DNA from: Glandiceps talaboti
Lineage: Eukaryota; Hemichordata; Enteropneusta; Spengelidae
Assembly (NCBI RefSeq): GCF_964340395.1
Contig: NC_135550.1
Location: 12,947,408 to 13,011,407 of the forward strand
DNA length: 64,000 nt
Reading direction: 5' to 3'
The notes beneath the pieces are model-generated. The model was not told the DNA's origin, searched no databases, and saw nothing but the letters and a program-made list of their open reading frames with translations. A program made the position numbers and the translations under genes. This document shows, in pieces, positions 12,901-20,860 of this stretch (position 1 is its first letter; the number at the start of each line of letters is the position of its first letter).

Positions 12901-15900
12901 ATAAAATGCACGCTCACGTGTATTTTATCCATGCATGTACACGTGCCAAGTTGTAATGATCAGAATCCAATGCACGTACCTTGGTAACACCACCTTCTTC
13001 ATACGGTATCCATACGTCACTGCTAGAATTCTTGTATCTCAATGTGTATGACGTCACGTACATGTTGAATTGACTATTACCTTGACTTTCTATTTGTGTT
13101 ACAACCTTCTCTTCTCCAAAGTCAATCTTTAGGATGAAATGAACAACGGATTTCAGACAAAAGATAGAAATGTTGTTGCGAAATGTTGCGACCGTCAATA
13201 TATCACTACATTGGAACGCATGTGAACTATATACATTAATCAGCTGGTGGTAACAATAATAAACATGGTAAACATGAATTTATGCAGCGTCTGTACATTT
13301 CATTAAGACCATAAAAATGCGCAACTCTGGATGCCTATTCACAGTGAGCTCAGGCTCAGTTAGTTTTGTTTACAAATACAAACAAAACATGTAAACACAC
13401 AAAACACAAACAAATAAATACACAAGTAAACAAAGAAACAAACAAATAAACAAACTCACTGGTGAATATTTGGGGTATTATTTGTTTGTTTGTTTGTTTG
13501 TTGGTTGGTTGGTTGGTTGGTTGGTTGTTCGGTTTGTTGTTTATTTATGTAATTATCGGTTTATTTATTTGATTTTGTTTGTTTACTTGTTTATTTGTTT
13601 GTGTTTTGTTTGTTTACTTGTTTGTTTGTATTTGTAACAAAAAAACTAACTGAGCCTGAGCTCCCTGTGGCCTATTACGCCTGTGTCGTGCCTTGAATTC
13701 CTTGATAAAGATTTTTTATTCGAAACGTCGGATTGCATCTATTAATTCGGACTGTCTCAAGTTTGTGCATGTATGTATGTATGCCTGTATGTATGTATGT
13801 ATGTATGTATGTATGTATGTATGTATGTATGTATGTATGTATGTATGTATGTATGTATGTATGTATGCATGAATGCATGAATGTATGTATGTTTGTATGT
13901 ATGTATGTATGTATGTATGTATGTATGTATGTATGTATGTATGTATGTATGTATGTATGTATGTATGTATGTACATGTATGTATGTATGTATGTATGTAT
14001 GTATGTATGTACATGTATATATGTATGTATGTACGTACGTACGTACGTACGTACGTACGTACGTATTATGTATTTTATGTAATTTAAACATGGCATAAAG
14101 TTATAAAATACCTTTCAAAAAAGGATTCAATAAAGCTAAACAACATTCTAGTATTCTAGAATGCATGGTATATATGTACTAGAATACTAAAATGTCCAGT
14201 TAGTTTTTGACAGAGCTATTATTACTTCAGGTTTATGACAACGATGCTGTTATTCCAGCCTGTGGATTCCCACGTGTTAATGTAATAAGACAAACTACGT
14301 ATAGATATAATGGAATACAAAACAGCCATTATTGATTCAATCAATAATGTCATTCTTCAACCCATTATACCTTGTATATAATAAGACATTTAAGTGTTTG
14401 TTATGTGCAAGTAATATTTCAGAATGGAACGACATTGTAGTCTACTGTTGACTTATTTGATTAAAAACCTCAAAAATTCACATTAGTGCATCTATAGTTA
14501 CAGTGCAATTCGGAAATCATCAACTTATTAGGCTACCAATACTTATTGGGAAGACATTGGGGCACTGCAATTGTTTATCAAGACTTTCGATGACAACGTT
14601 ACCATGTCAACCAGTAGGGAACATATGGAACACACTAATGATTTCGCTATGCGTTATATTATTATCTCAATTATCCTAACACTTTATCCCATTTCCTGAA
14701 GGAGTGATGCCGTTTCGTAAATTCCGTATTTAATGTTAATATCTAGTCTCGAAACGTTTGCTTTTAGAGTTGATGGATTCAAACGAGATTTAGAATAACT
14801 GTGCAATACACTTCGTGAATGAGTATTTTTCACTTATTTTTTCTTTAACTCAAATATTATTCAAAACATTTGATAATGGTTTAAAGAGTTTGTTGGCATT
14901 TTTCACGGAATAGATTTCAAAGGAAGAATAATTTACTGTTTAAAAAGATTTTAAAAATTAAAAGAAAAATTTAATTTCTATTTTTTATTTCAATTACAAA
15001 AATTGATGTAATCTCAGTGTAACGCACATGAAGTAACAAAGCGACTTCCGTTCTTGTAAAAACTAAAGTCGACTTAATTGATAGTAAGTATAAGTTTAAT
15101 TAGGAAAGTGTATTCTAATAGTATGGGTAAACAAACTGCCCCTTTCGTTATTGAATTATCAATATAAATGAACGGCAAATACTGCACTTTACAAGTAAAT
15201 TCATCATTAGTGGCGAAGTATACATTTGTGTAAGAACGCCTAAGATCAAGTTGGCAGGTCGGGGAACAGTCTGTAACTTTATGGTTTTTACATATGTTTC
15301 ATATTTAGATAAAATGTACTTACGGTGGTGGCGAAAACCAAACTTTCGGCTATTTAAGATTATCGAAAACTTACCTCTATATACTCGTCTTCGATGTTTG
15401 TCATCGATTCCTGAGCACACCACGACCCAGCAGAATTCAGTCGAATATTCTGTTTAGATATACCGGCAGTATTGGCACTTTCATCACCGCCAAAGTACGA
15501 TGACATGGATATTTGTGAATCAGCAACGGCAGAGGCATGTTCCACACCCAATGCATTGCTACAAAATACTGTAGAGTAATTCAAAATAGTATATTCGATG
15601 TGTATAATACACACATCTATATATATAGAATGCATATCAGAATGAAAATATAGGAGTCGAATTTGTGTGGAGTAGGACTGGGATTTGAATTGTCAACTCC
15701 AAATAGTGGATGTCATATTCAGTGTTGAAAAGATATGCATGTTGCTAGATATTGAAATGTGAGATGAAGGATGTCCCGAACGCAAATGAATACATTGAGA
15801 TGAAGTCATCGAGTTTGATTTGTGTACTTCGGATATGACTAGCGCTGCCCAATAAATAAATAAATGAAAGAATAATCAGATTAACTTACCAGACTGGCTT

Positions 15901-16599
15901 ACTTTAATCCACAGACACAGTACCTGTATGTAGTGATAGGGTAAAAAAACATACCGCGTAACTAAAGATTTAAGAGTCCAAACTGAAACGATTCATACTA
16001 AATATTTTCGCTACCTTTAACTTGATGTACGTCAATAAAACCTTTGAACTACATTTTAAGATCACTGAGTTACAAGAACACGAATTTCGACAGCAAGATC
16101 ACGAACGCATCATACTTGTTTTGACAGTGACAAATTCAAATAAAACCCGTTAATGTTAGTTTATATTGTTATAGCCCTTTTTTTGTAAATTTGTTTCAAT
16201 GTCGTCTTTCGAAACTTCAGAATGCTTACCACAGTTATAAAATTGATCTCAGACCACTAATCTAGTAGTGGTCTGAGAATTGATGGACTGCCTGGGTTTC
16301 CATGAATACGACATTGTGATCTCCTTGCCATGATAAAATACGGTCCATTTAGTTATATAAGATTGAAATATAATTTTTTTTATGTACAACACGCTTAGTA
16401 ATCCTAAACTTCCATTTTAAAAAACAACATTTAAAACGTTCCAAAAGAATTATAACTATTTGTGTACTCTTTTTTGTATTAGGAATCATTTAGAGATTTC
16501 CAATTGTACAGTGAAGTCAATACTCACCAAAAGTGTCACCAATAGTTGGTAATTTAAGTTTGTAGAAAACATGATGGCGACTTTATAGTCGATGTTCAT
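1..16599 (-). CDS. Multi-exon mosaic extracellular protein (F5/8C-EGF-CLECT-TSP1-SUEL), 3' end outside window
   Basis: Twenty-four coding exons on the minus strand, from an ATG at 16599-16597 to a donor after base 48. Exons, 5' to 3': 16599-16528, 15923-15890, 15568-15375, 13126-12980, 12690-12552, 12360-12151, 10998-10861, 10509-10340, 9683-9449, 9071-8898, 8527-8324, 7849-7679, 7216-7040, 6797-6481, 5887-5740, 5408-5197, 4693-4513, 3802-3594, 3366-3217, 2816-2657, 2011-1901, 1610-1323, 853-563, 204-48. All have AG acceptors and GT donors, and all join in frame (4289 nt, about 1429 residues). Domains: signal peptide, F5/8C, three EGF, C-type lectin, four TSP1, three F5/8C, C-type lectin, two SUEL lectins. 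Such combinations are known in secreted or membrane adhesion and innate-recognition proteins of marine invertebrates. The exact role is not deducible. The C-terminus (possible membrane anchor) lies beyond base 1. Confidence 0.88.
48..204 (-). CDS. Mosaic gene exon 24: start of SUEL-type lectin domain 2
   Basis: The last exon in the window, 157 nt (residues about 1378-1429), from a TTTCCAG acceptor to a strong GTAAGT donor after base 48. It reads [13 protein letters not shown], then [14 protein letters not shown] and DNLTLGC. The YGR motif of SUEL lectins is intact. The exon leaves in phase 2, so the domain must continue in an exon beyond the left edge. Confidence 0.8.
563..853 (-). CDS. Mosaic gene exon 23: SUEL-type (galactose-binding) lectin domain 1
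   Basis: A 291-nt phase 1-1 exon (residues about 1281-1377). After [18 protein letters not shown] it has [12 protein letters not shown], where the family usually shows A-x-YGR, then [17 protein letters not shown] and ISYQC. The cysteine pattern is that of the sea-urchin-egg-lectin/latrophilin family. YGR is altered to YFG, so rhamnose or galactose binding may be weakened. Confidence 0.82.
1323..2011 (-). CDS. Mosaic gene exons 21-22: C-type lectin-like domain 2
   Basis: Exon 21 (2011-1901) holds [15 protein letters not shown] and [11 protein letters not shown]. Exon 22 (1610-1323) holds [60 protein letters not shown] and YHYICEM. Residues about 1148-1280. The cysteine framework is complete, unlike lectin domain 1. 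The EPN/QPD position reads GHP and the WND position reads WRW, so canonical calcium-dependent mannose or galactose binding is doubtful. The junction is a phase-1 splice (T at 1901 joined to TG at 1610). Confidence 0.85.
2237..2623. mobile_element. Small inverted-repeat element (MITE-like) in the intron between exons 20 and 21
   Basis: About 39 bp at 2237-2275 (GTTAAGACCTA ... GATTCCGGTTACC) reappear in inverse complement at 2585-2623 (GTTACCGGAACC ... TTAGACCTAACC), with mismatches. They enclose about 310 bp of non-coding, A-rich DNA that includes a poly-A run near 2356. A related end copy lies at 17193-17252 on the opposite orientation. No transposase is visible, so this looks like a non-autonomous element. 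Target-site duplications are not clear by eye. Confidence 0.45.
2657..3802 (-). CDS. Mosaic gene exons 18-20: F5/8 type C domain 4
   Basis: Exons 3802-3594, 3366-3217 and 2816-2657 (residues about 975-1147). Hallmarks are [83 protein letters not shown] and LRFEAYGC. The exon layout (phases 1-0-0-1) matches domain 1. Confidence 0.87.
4513..5408 (-). CDS. Mosaic gene exons 16-17: F5/8 type C domain 3 (short N-terminal part)
   Basis: Exon 16 (5408-5197) begins [10 protein letters not shown] and reaches [19 protein letters not shown] and DGVNK. Exon 17 (4693-4513) continues [23 protein letters not shown] and VTMFGC, then a Ser/Thr/Pro linker [13 protein letters not shown]. Residues about 844-974. 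The N-terminal third of the domain is shorter than in the other three copies, and the usual LGM/SASS and W-C segments are not recognisable. Phases 1-0-1 are kept, so the exons splice cleanly. The linker may be O-glycosylated. Confidence 0.83.
5539..5587. repeat. TTCTA pentanucleotide microsatellite
   Basis: Near-perfect tandem TTCTA units with one C interruption, in the intron between exons 15 and 16. Confidence 0.9.
5740..6797 (-). CDS. Mosaic gene exons 14-15: F5/8 type C domain 2
   Basis: Exon 14 (6797-6481, 317 nt) carries the first two thirds of the domain in one piece: [44 protein letters not shown] and NNQTK. Exon 15 (5887-5740) gives [20 protein letters not shown] and [11 protein letters not shown]. 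Residues about 689-843. The other F5/8C domains here have an intron after the IDF/VDL position; this one does not. The intron between the exons holds two CAA tracts, the nearer about 30 bp upstream of exon 15. Confidence 0.88.
5918..6113. repeat. Compound CAA/CAT trinucleotide tracts
   Basis: Two long CAA runs (5918-5958 and 6066-6113) flank a short CAT run near 6013-6035. All lie in the intron just upstream (in transcription order) of mosaic exon 15. Open frames across them encode only poly-Q, poly-H or poly-L and are not genes. Confidence 0.9.
7040..7216 (-). CDS. Mosaic gene exon 13: thrombospondin type 1 repeat 4
   Basis: A 177-nt phase 1-1 exon (residues about 630-688) lacking an in-frame ATG, hence easy to miss. 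It reads [19 protein letters not shown], then [16 protein letters not shown], and closes DAAFPCEG. Acceptor TCACAG, donor GTAAGA. The four TSP1 exons have the same phase and similar length, which points to tandem exon duplication. Confidence 0.88.
7315..7349. repeat. CAA microsatellite
   Basis: About eleven CAA units in the intron between mosaic exons 12 and 13. Confidence 0.9.
7679..7849 (-). CDS. Mosaic gene exon 12: thrombospondin type 1 repeat 3
   Basis: A 171-nt phase 1-1 exon (residues about 573-629) with [32 protein letters not shown] and QACNTQACP. All six cysteines and three ladder tryptophans are present. It ends at a strong GTAAGA donor and has a CCTTTATAG acceptor. Confidence 0.88.
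8324..8527 (-). CDS. Mosaic gene exon 11: thrombospondin type 1 repeat 2 (divergent)
   Basis: A 204-nt phase 1-1 exon (residues about 505-572). It begins [17 protein letters not shown], then carries an insertion ([13 protein letters not shown]) where other copies have CGxG, then [13 protein letters not shown] and CPIG. The second tryptophan of the usual W-x-x-W-x-x-W ladder is lost, so C-mannosylation would be reduced. Acceptor GTTGCAG, donor GTAAAC. Confidence 0.85.
8898..9071 (-). CDS. Mosaic gene exon 10: thrombospondin type 1 repeat 1
   Basis: A 174-nt phase 1-1 exon (residues about 447-504) encodes a full TSP1 module, with [19 protein letters not shown] followed by RSRTRTC and closing CTLDPCPPG. 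The W-x-x-W motifs are C-mannosylation sites and the C-S-x-x-C-G motif an O-fucosylation-type site in this family. The donor (GTCTGT) is weaker than its neighbours, but it keeps phase 1 and follows the last cysteine at the same place as in the other TSP1 exons. Confidence 0.87.
9449..10509 (-). CDS. Mosaic gene exons 8-9: C-type lectin-like domain 1 (atypical)
   Basis: Exons 10509-10340 and 9683-9449 (residues about 312-446) join in phase 0. The first holds the lectin start [13 protein letters not shown] and the segment [18 protein letters not shown]. The second has the WIGL-like strand changed to VIFLTGL and the closing GFICEI. The usual second disulfide pair is incomplete: no cysteine precedes NQWQWVNI and the middle cysteine is absent from [10 protein letters not shown]. 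No EPN or QPD calcium-sugar motif is present, so sugar binding of the classical kind is unlikely. The intron between the exons contains a CAA/ACG tract. Confidence 0.82.
9819..9910. repeat. CAA to ACG switching trinucleotide tract
   Basis: About fifteen CAA units run directly into about sixteen ACG (GAC) units, in the intron between mosaic exons 8 and 9. The CpG-rich half stands out in this AT-rich DNA. Confidence 0.9.
10861..10998 (-). CDS. Mosaic gene exon 7: calcium-binding EGF domain 3
   Basis: A 138-nt phase 1-1 exon (46 codons, residues about 266-311). It completes EGF 2 and then encodes a canonical calcium-binding EGF: EIDEC start, CQNGGTC, and [12 protein letters not shown], which fits the Asp/Asn beta-hydroxylation pattern C-x-D-x4-Y-x-C-x-C. 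It ends GYTGALC. Calcium-binding EGF modules typically rigidify the linkers between recognition domains. Confidence 0.9.
11143..11490. repeat. Dispersed repeat, copy 1 (intron of mosaic gene)
   Basis: A string of shared blocks (GTCACCATAT-TCCTAAAAAG, AATTTCATAAA, GCATATTTTTT, CATTTTGTT-TCCACACT, ATCGTCAAAAAA) occurs in the same order here and at 30826-31085. Copy 1 has an ATA tract near 11430. The family is unidentified and non-coding. Confidence 0.55.
12151..12360 (-). CDS. Mosaic gene exon 6: EGF domains 1 and 2
   Basis: One 210-nt exon (residues about 196-265) encodes two EGF modules. The first has the normal six cysteines and the [12 protein letters not shown] ending. The second begins NIDDC, the calcium-binding type start, and carries PCQNGGTC. 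It contains an extra cysteine in [12 protein letters not shown], so it has seven once completed by the first residues of the next exon (GNHC). The exon is flanked by phase-1 junctions, ends at a GTAACG donor and is preceded by a TTTCAG acceptor. Confidence 0.88.
12552..15568 (-). CDS. Mosaic gene exons 3-5: F5/8 type C (discoidin) domain 1
   Basis: Three exons (15568-15375, 13126-12980, 12690-12552; residues about 36-196) encode one complete discoidin-type domain. Visible family hallmarks are the opening CSNALGVE, the SQISMSS segment, EYIEIDFGEEK across the exon 3/4 junction, [16 protein letters not shown] across exon 4/5, and the closing LRLELYGC. Phases are 1-0-0-1, the usual layout for this domain. 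F5/8C domains bind glycans, phospholipids or protein partners through loops at one end of a beta barrel; the partner here is unknown. The exon 3/4 intron holds a long inverted repeat and a large ATGT microsatellite. Confidence 0.88.
13340..13670. repeat. Long inverted repeat (foldback), arms about 110 bp
   Basis: The left arm at 13340-13455 starts CACAGTGAGCTCAGGCTCAG. The right arm at 13560-13670 ends with its inverse complement, CTGAGCCTGAGCTCCCTGTG. Both arms consist mainly of AAAC/AAAT-type repeats in complementary orientation, around a TTGG/TTTG spacer. The whole could form a long hairpin in the intron between mosaic exons 3 and 4. It may be a foldback transposon or an inverted microsatellite duplication. 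Confidence 0.65.
13690..14069. repeat. ATGT/ACGT microsatellite behind a retroelement-like tail
   Basis: After CCTTGATAAAG and CGAAACGTCGGATTGC (about 13700-13735), a phrase found again near 46550, comes about 300 bp of ATGT units, ending in ACGT units near 14028-14066. Open frames through it are repeat artefacts (YIHT, CMYV). Confidence 0.85.
15890..16599 (-). CDS. Mosaic gene exons 1-2: signal peptide, with a 34-nt microexon
   Basis: Exon 1 (16599-16528, 24 codons) ends at a GTGAGT donor. Exon 2 (15923-15890) is only 34 nt, between a CATACAG acceptor and a GTAAGT donor. Joined, they give a hydrophobic run [15 protein letters not shown] followed by SQS and then the first F5/8C cysteine (VFC), a normal secretory signal peptide (residues 1 to about 36). 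A second in-frame ATG at 16572-16570 would give a more typical 26-residue leader, so the true start may be that one. Exon 2 enters in phase 0 and leaves in phase 1, exactly what exon 3 needs. The microexon is inferred from splice sites and frame, not from transcripts. Confidence 0.7.
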
Positions 16600-16650
16600 G
16601 AGACGCTGATCTGTCTCTAAGTAGAAGGGCAAGATAGTGATCAGAACTTA

Positions 16651-16660
16651 ATTATATTTG
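16651..16660 (-). promoter_or_regulatory. Possible TATA-like element upstream of the mosaic gene
   Basis: On the minus strand an AT-rich motif CAAATATAAT lies about 50 nt before the first ATG of the mosaic gene. A start about 30 nt downstream would leave a very short 5' leader. AT-rich strings are common in this DNA, so this is only a suggestion. A further upstream non-coding exon is equally possible. Confidence 0.2.
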
Positions 16661-16965
16661 CCCTCTGCCTTAATACCATACTTGGTTGTCAAATAACAGT
16701 CGATGCTTATTAATCGATTAGAATGAAAATCGATCGATTTAGTAATACAAGGAGTTGACAATACAGCTTAATAAGCGGCAGCTGTCAAAAATACAACTAG
16801 AGTACCTTGTGACAACTTCTCTTTATTAGGAGTAAATTGATATTTCTCTTTTGGATTCTACTTTTATGCGACTACGTAGCTTTCTCCTGAATGTCTCAGA
16901 TGTCTTCACCGCAATGACCCTTGTTGTTCTTATGGTGGAAGGGCGGAGTGACTGGTCAGTCGGGG

Positions 16966-16976
16966 AGAGAGAGAGG

Positions 16977-17010
<34 letters not shown>

Positions 17011-17022
17011 GAGGGAGAGGGA

Positions 17023-17077
<55 letters not shown>
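16966..17077. repeat. GA then GACA compound microsatellite
   Basis: GA units to about 17006, then GACA units at 17023-17077. Open frames here encode only repeat peptides. Confidence 0.9.
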
Positions 17078-17192
17078 TTGGAAGAAGAATTTATATTGTC
17101 TTTTTGATGTAAGTTTCTTGCAAGACTTCACAATTTTCGCGATGTTATCATTTTTTTCTCGAATATGAAAAAAAAAAAAGTTTAGGATCGGC

Positions 17193-17252
17193 ATGAAAAA
17201 CTAGGTGGGGTCGGGTAACCGGAACCAAACAATTATTTTTGTAGGCCTAACC
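17193..17252 (+). repeat. Second copy of the 2.24-kb MITE-like terminal repeat
   Basis: This stretch (CTAGGTGGGGTCGGGTAACC, GGAACC, then GTAGGCCTAACC) matches the reverse complement of 2237-2295 over about 60 bp, including bases inside the terminal repeat. It sits just beyond the GA/GACA microsatellite. It is probably a solitary or truncated end of the same family. Confidence 0.5.
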
Positions 17253-18467
17253 ATAGACCCTCCACCAACTAACCAGGCAAACTGCGTAAAATACCATGAC
17301 GCCAATTAGTATCTTTTCAATTTCATTTAATTATTCTTTATTTGTTTTTCTTCTTGTCAATTAATCGCAAAACAGCTTAATGCAACCTGTAACTTTGTTG
17401 CTATGGCAATACAGACTTACGGTATCTAAACCGAATTGCATTTATTTTCTATAACTCTAAATTCAACATCGGATTGAAAAAATGTCTCGGGTCCTTGAAT
17501 TGTTTTGTTATTGCCTTCTTTATTTACTAATACTATAGTTTCATCATTTGAAACTGTTACCATGTAGATACATCACGATGTTGATATTTGACGTCTTCAA
17601 ATGCTATCATGCATGAGTGTCAATGTAATGACCTTAAGTTTTTAGATTGATAGCATAAATGTGCATGTGAACATGTATGTAAACATTGGCTTTGGACGTG
17701 AGACAGACACCATTAACGTACATGGATACACTACAGTATAACTGTACAATGCAAATGATTGTCTTGCAGCAGGAAATTACAATGGTTATAGTATAGGTGA
17801 GTCTGTAGTTTCAATGAGAAGAGATACAACCAGTTGGTGTTCACTAGCGCTGTTCTAAGCAACTGCGCAGAAACCAAGAAGAAGCTGTTCATTTCTTGCT
17901 ACGTGAGGTCTGGATGATATAAACCATTTAAATGTACTGTTAGTAGATGCTGACACCCGGATACCAATGTTTTATGTCTGCTTTTGATATGGTGGAAACT
18001 GTAGTCATTCAGTCATGCTCTCTTAACGTGTAGCATGTGCCGTTTCTTAATGGTTTAGGTGCAGTCAACGGACATATTTGTGGTTTCCAATAAATATATG
18101 TTGTTTCAGACCAAAAATGGTGTGTTTAATAGCACCCCCCCCCCCCAAGTTTAGCTGTTCTTATGTGCCCACACACTGGTGGTGAAGGACATGCCCTCCC
18201 TCCCGGGGTTTCAACTTGCCCACCAGCCCACTGCCATCCCAATATTGTGAATGATTTACCTGCTCCCAACCTAGAGAACATTTGTGCTAGCCACTATATA
18301 CCCACAGATCATTTTGACGTGTACATTTCCACGTTTTCCCCTCACACTGTATCACAATCAGGAGTTCCCCGCCACAATTCTTCCTTGTTTGCATCCCTCA
18401 TGCTATCGGTCGAAAGAAATTCCCCGCCCACTGAAAAATTGCGTAAGAACAGCTTTTTGCAAGAACA

Positions 18468-18540
18468 GTTTCGTTGACTGCGCCTGTTGGTTCCTGTTGT
18501 ACTGTGTGGTTGTATCAAACAGAACCAGTGAACACTAACC
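18468..18540 (+). repeat. Dispersed repeat family member (GGTTGTATCAAACAGA type)
   Basis: Shares TTGGTTCCTG ... GGTTGTATCAAACAGA ... ACACTAAC with copies near 23685, 31684 and 33250. This is the most diverged of the four. Non-coding. Confidence 0.45.
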
Positions 18541-19692
18541 TGCAACAGACTGTATTAAGTTAATATGGCAGACAACAAAGTGTCATTGCAGTGACCAAAT
18601 TACAGAACAGTCACTCTGAAAGTGATGATTGTATGCCAACTTTATTGCATTTTAAAACATTGTAGCCAGTCGAACTCAACCTGTAAAAGGCTGTAAGCGT
18701 ACATGTAAAATTAACAGGTGATCAGGTTTATTCATTAAATTATATGTTTCTATACCTAAAAAATATTATAAAATTTGGATGTATTCATGAAATTAAAGCG
18801 GACACGGGTCATATTAAAAGGAACAGTGAATAATGGCATGCTAATTGCGAACATAGCATGTATGTATGAATGAATGAATGAATGTCAAATTAAAGCCCAC
18901 ACATTTAAAATCGTATGGTACTACATGTATTTAATTAAGGCTAACACTGCTATTTGAAGTATTACTGAAGTAACAATTGAACATTGACAGCTGTTCGGAA
19001 ACAAGTCTGTCGGGTGTTGCATTTTGCAATTTGAGGGCAAACGTCGGCTACTACAGAATTCAGTTGCTGTATTGTTTCTTTGCTATTGGCATGTTAAAGC
19101 TGTGAAATACAAATGAAGTACTAAATATACGATCCACCAAAAATAGAAGAGTGGAGCTAGAGTCAGATCAAGTTTCTCAGATATATATTTGTTTACATGG
19201 AGTATATTTAATAATTGTTTACATGGAGTATATTTTACAAATGAGTACAGGGAGCAATTACATGTGAACAGACATGGTATATGTACATTTTGTTAGTCTT
19301 TATCAAGTTGCTAAGGTCATCGATCTCTCCAAGATCTGTAGCTAAGGTAAAGGGGGCTTTCAGTATTTGCAGGGGAGGACCGGATTAATCGGGGGGGTCC
19401 ACATTTTATAAACCTGTTCTTGGGGAGGGTCATATTTTGCATTATAATGTTTTCGGAGGGTCACATTTTACAATCCGTAGTTTTGTGACCAAATTGAAGA
19501 TTCAATGATTGTCAGTTTGTTTGTGTGTTTTGATATGTAAAAGTGAGATGGGCACTCAACATTTATCTTTACGAGTACTTTACATGCCAAAGTACAAATA
19601 CATATATTGTAAGAAAATTGTTTAATAAAATGATGCATTTTATTGAGTGTACCATCTCACCTTATCATTCACACTGTCCGTGAATGTTGTTG

Positions 19693-19695
<3 letters not shown>

Positions 19696-19777
<82 letters not shown>
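19696..19777. repeat. TA dinucleotide tract
   Basis: About forty TA units. Confidence 0.95.
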
Positions 19778-19781
<4 letters not shown>

Positions 19782-20860
19782 ATTAACAGTTATAGTAACC
19801 GGTGCCAAGTTTATCACTCTAATATTGAAGAAATTCATGTATAGTCTTTCGAATCTGTACTGCACATTGGCATTCTCCCTCTTCGTTGCAAAATTAAACT
19901 CTGCATAAACAATAAATAAATAAATATCATTAAATAGGACAATGAATACAAAGTATTTCTGTAATATAATATAATATGAATTTCATACTGTCATAATAAT
20001 AATCAGTGATCGCTTTCTAATACAGAGTCAAAATCATTTAATTCGTATGTATACATATAATGGGAATAGTGATTAACTTTCAGTATATGCAATTGTAATG
20101 GGGAGGGTCATGTTTTACAAAATGGGACAAAGGTGAGGGTCATGTTTTACTTAACATGCCATGTGTGATTTCCTCCGGCCCTCCCCTGTAAATACTGAAG
20201 GCTCCCTAAACATAGCAATATATCTGCACTTTCTGACAATAAGATTTGCATTAAAGCAATTGTGACGACTATTCATGTGTAGAAAAATACTTTTCAATAC
20301 GAATACAGACACTTGTAAGAAATGCTTGTATTTCTAAATATTAGGACAATTAAAAGTAAGAGTAAATTTTTATCAACGTGCTTCAAAAATGTACGTATTA
20401 ATAATCAAACCGGCAATGCGGTTCAAGAAATTCGTGGAAATACTAGTAGACAGAAATCAAGAGGATCACCTTCGCACAAAGTCATCGCTTAATCACAGTT
20501 TTTGTCCTTTCGTCAATAAAGTAATTCGAATGGTCAATTCAGCTATGTGTCTAGGTTGCAAACACCTTTCTTTCATTTAAACATATGGAGTGACTGTTTT
20601 TGGTAAGACGAGATATATACATACAAGGCAGTGCCCCCTGTGTGGCGATTGGGAGGAGAAAATGCTTCAGCCGCTTAGCATAGTGGGTTTTTTCCATGTA
20701 AATAGTGATCCCGCTTAGTAATGCGTTTGTTCAAGCCAAAAGATGCAACCATGTAACTGACAAATATTATCTGTTGACATGTCCTACTTAAAGCAATTCA
20801 ATATAATATTTATCAATCTGAGATGCCAAAGTTCAGATTAGCGTTGAAAACCATGTGTCA

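Larger units (their letters stand above)
16600..20860. other. Intergenic region between the mosaic gene and TMEM26
   Basis: No gene seen. Contents: GA/GACA microsatellite, a MITE end (17193-17252), a copy of the TTCTTATTGG-type dispersed repeat (18468-18540), a TA tract, and scattered poly-C and poly-G runs. Two stretches near 19.37-19.47 kb and 20.1-20.2 kb are related to each other: both carry GGAGGGTCA-TTTTACAA phrases around the TA tract. Confidence 0.6.

Noticed and set aside
13675-14098. Long open frames of YIHT/CMYV repeats on both strands
   Set aside because: Translations of ATGT microsatellite; the same applies to similar frames at 28.0-28.4, 29.8-30.3, 42.6-42.9, 45.5-45.9, 46.5-46.9, 50.8-51.0 and 55.3-55.6 kb.
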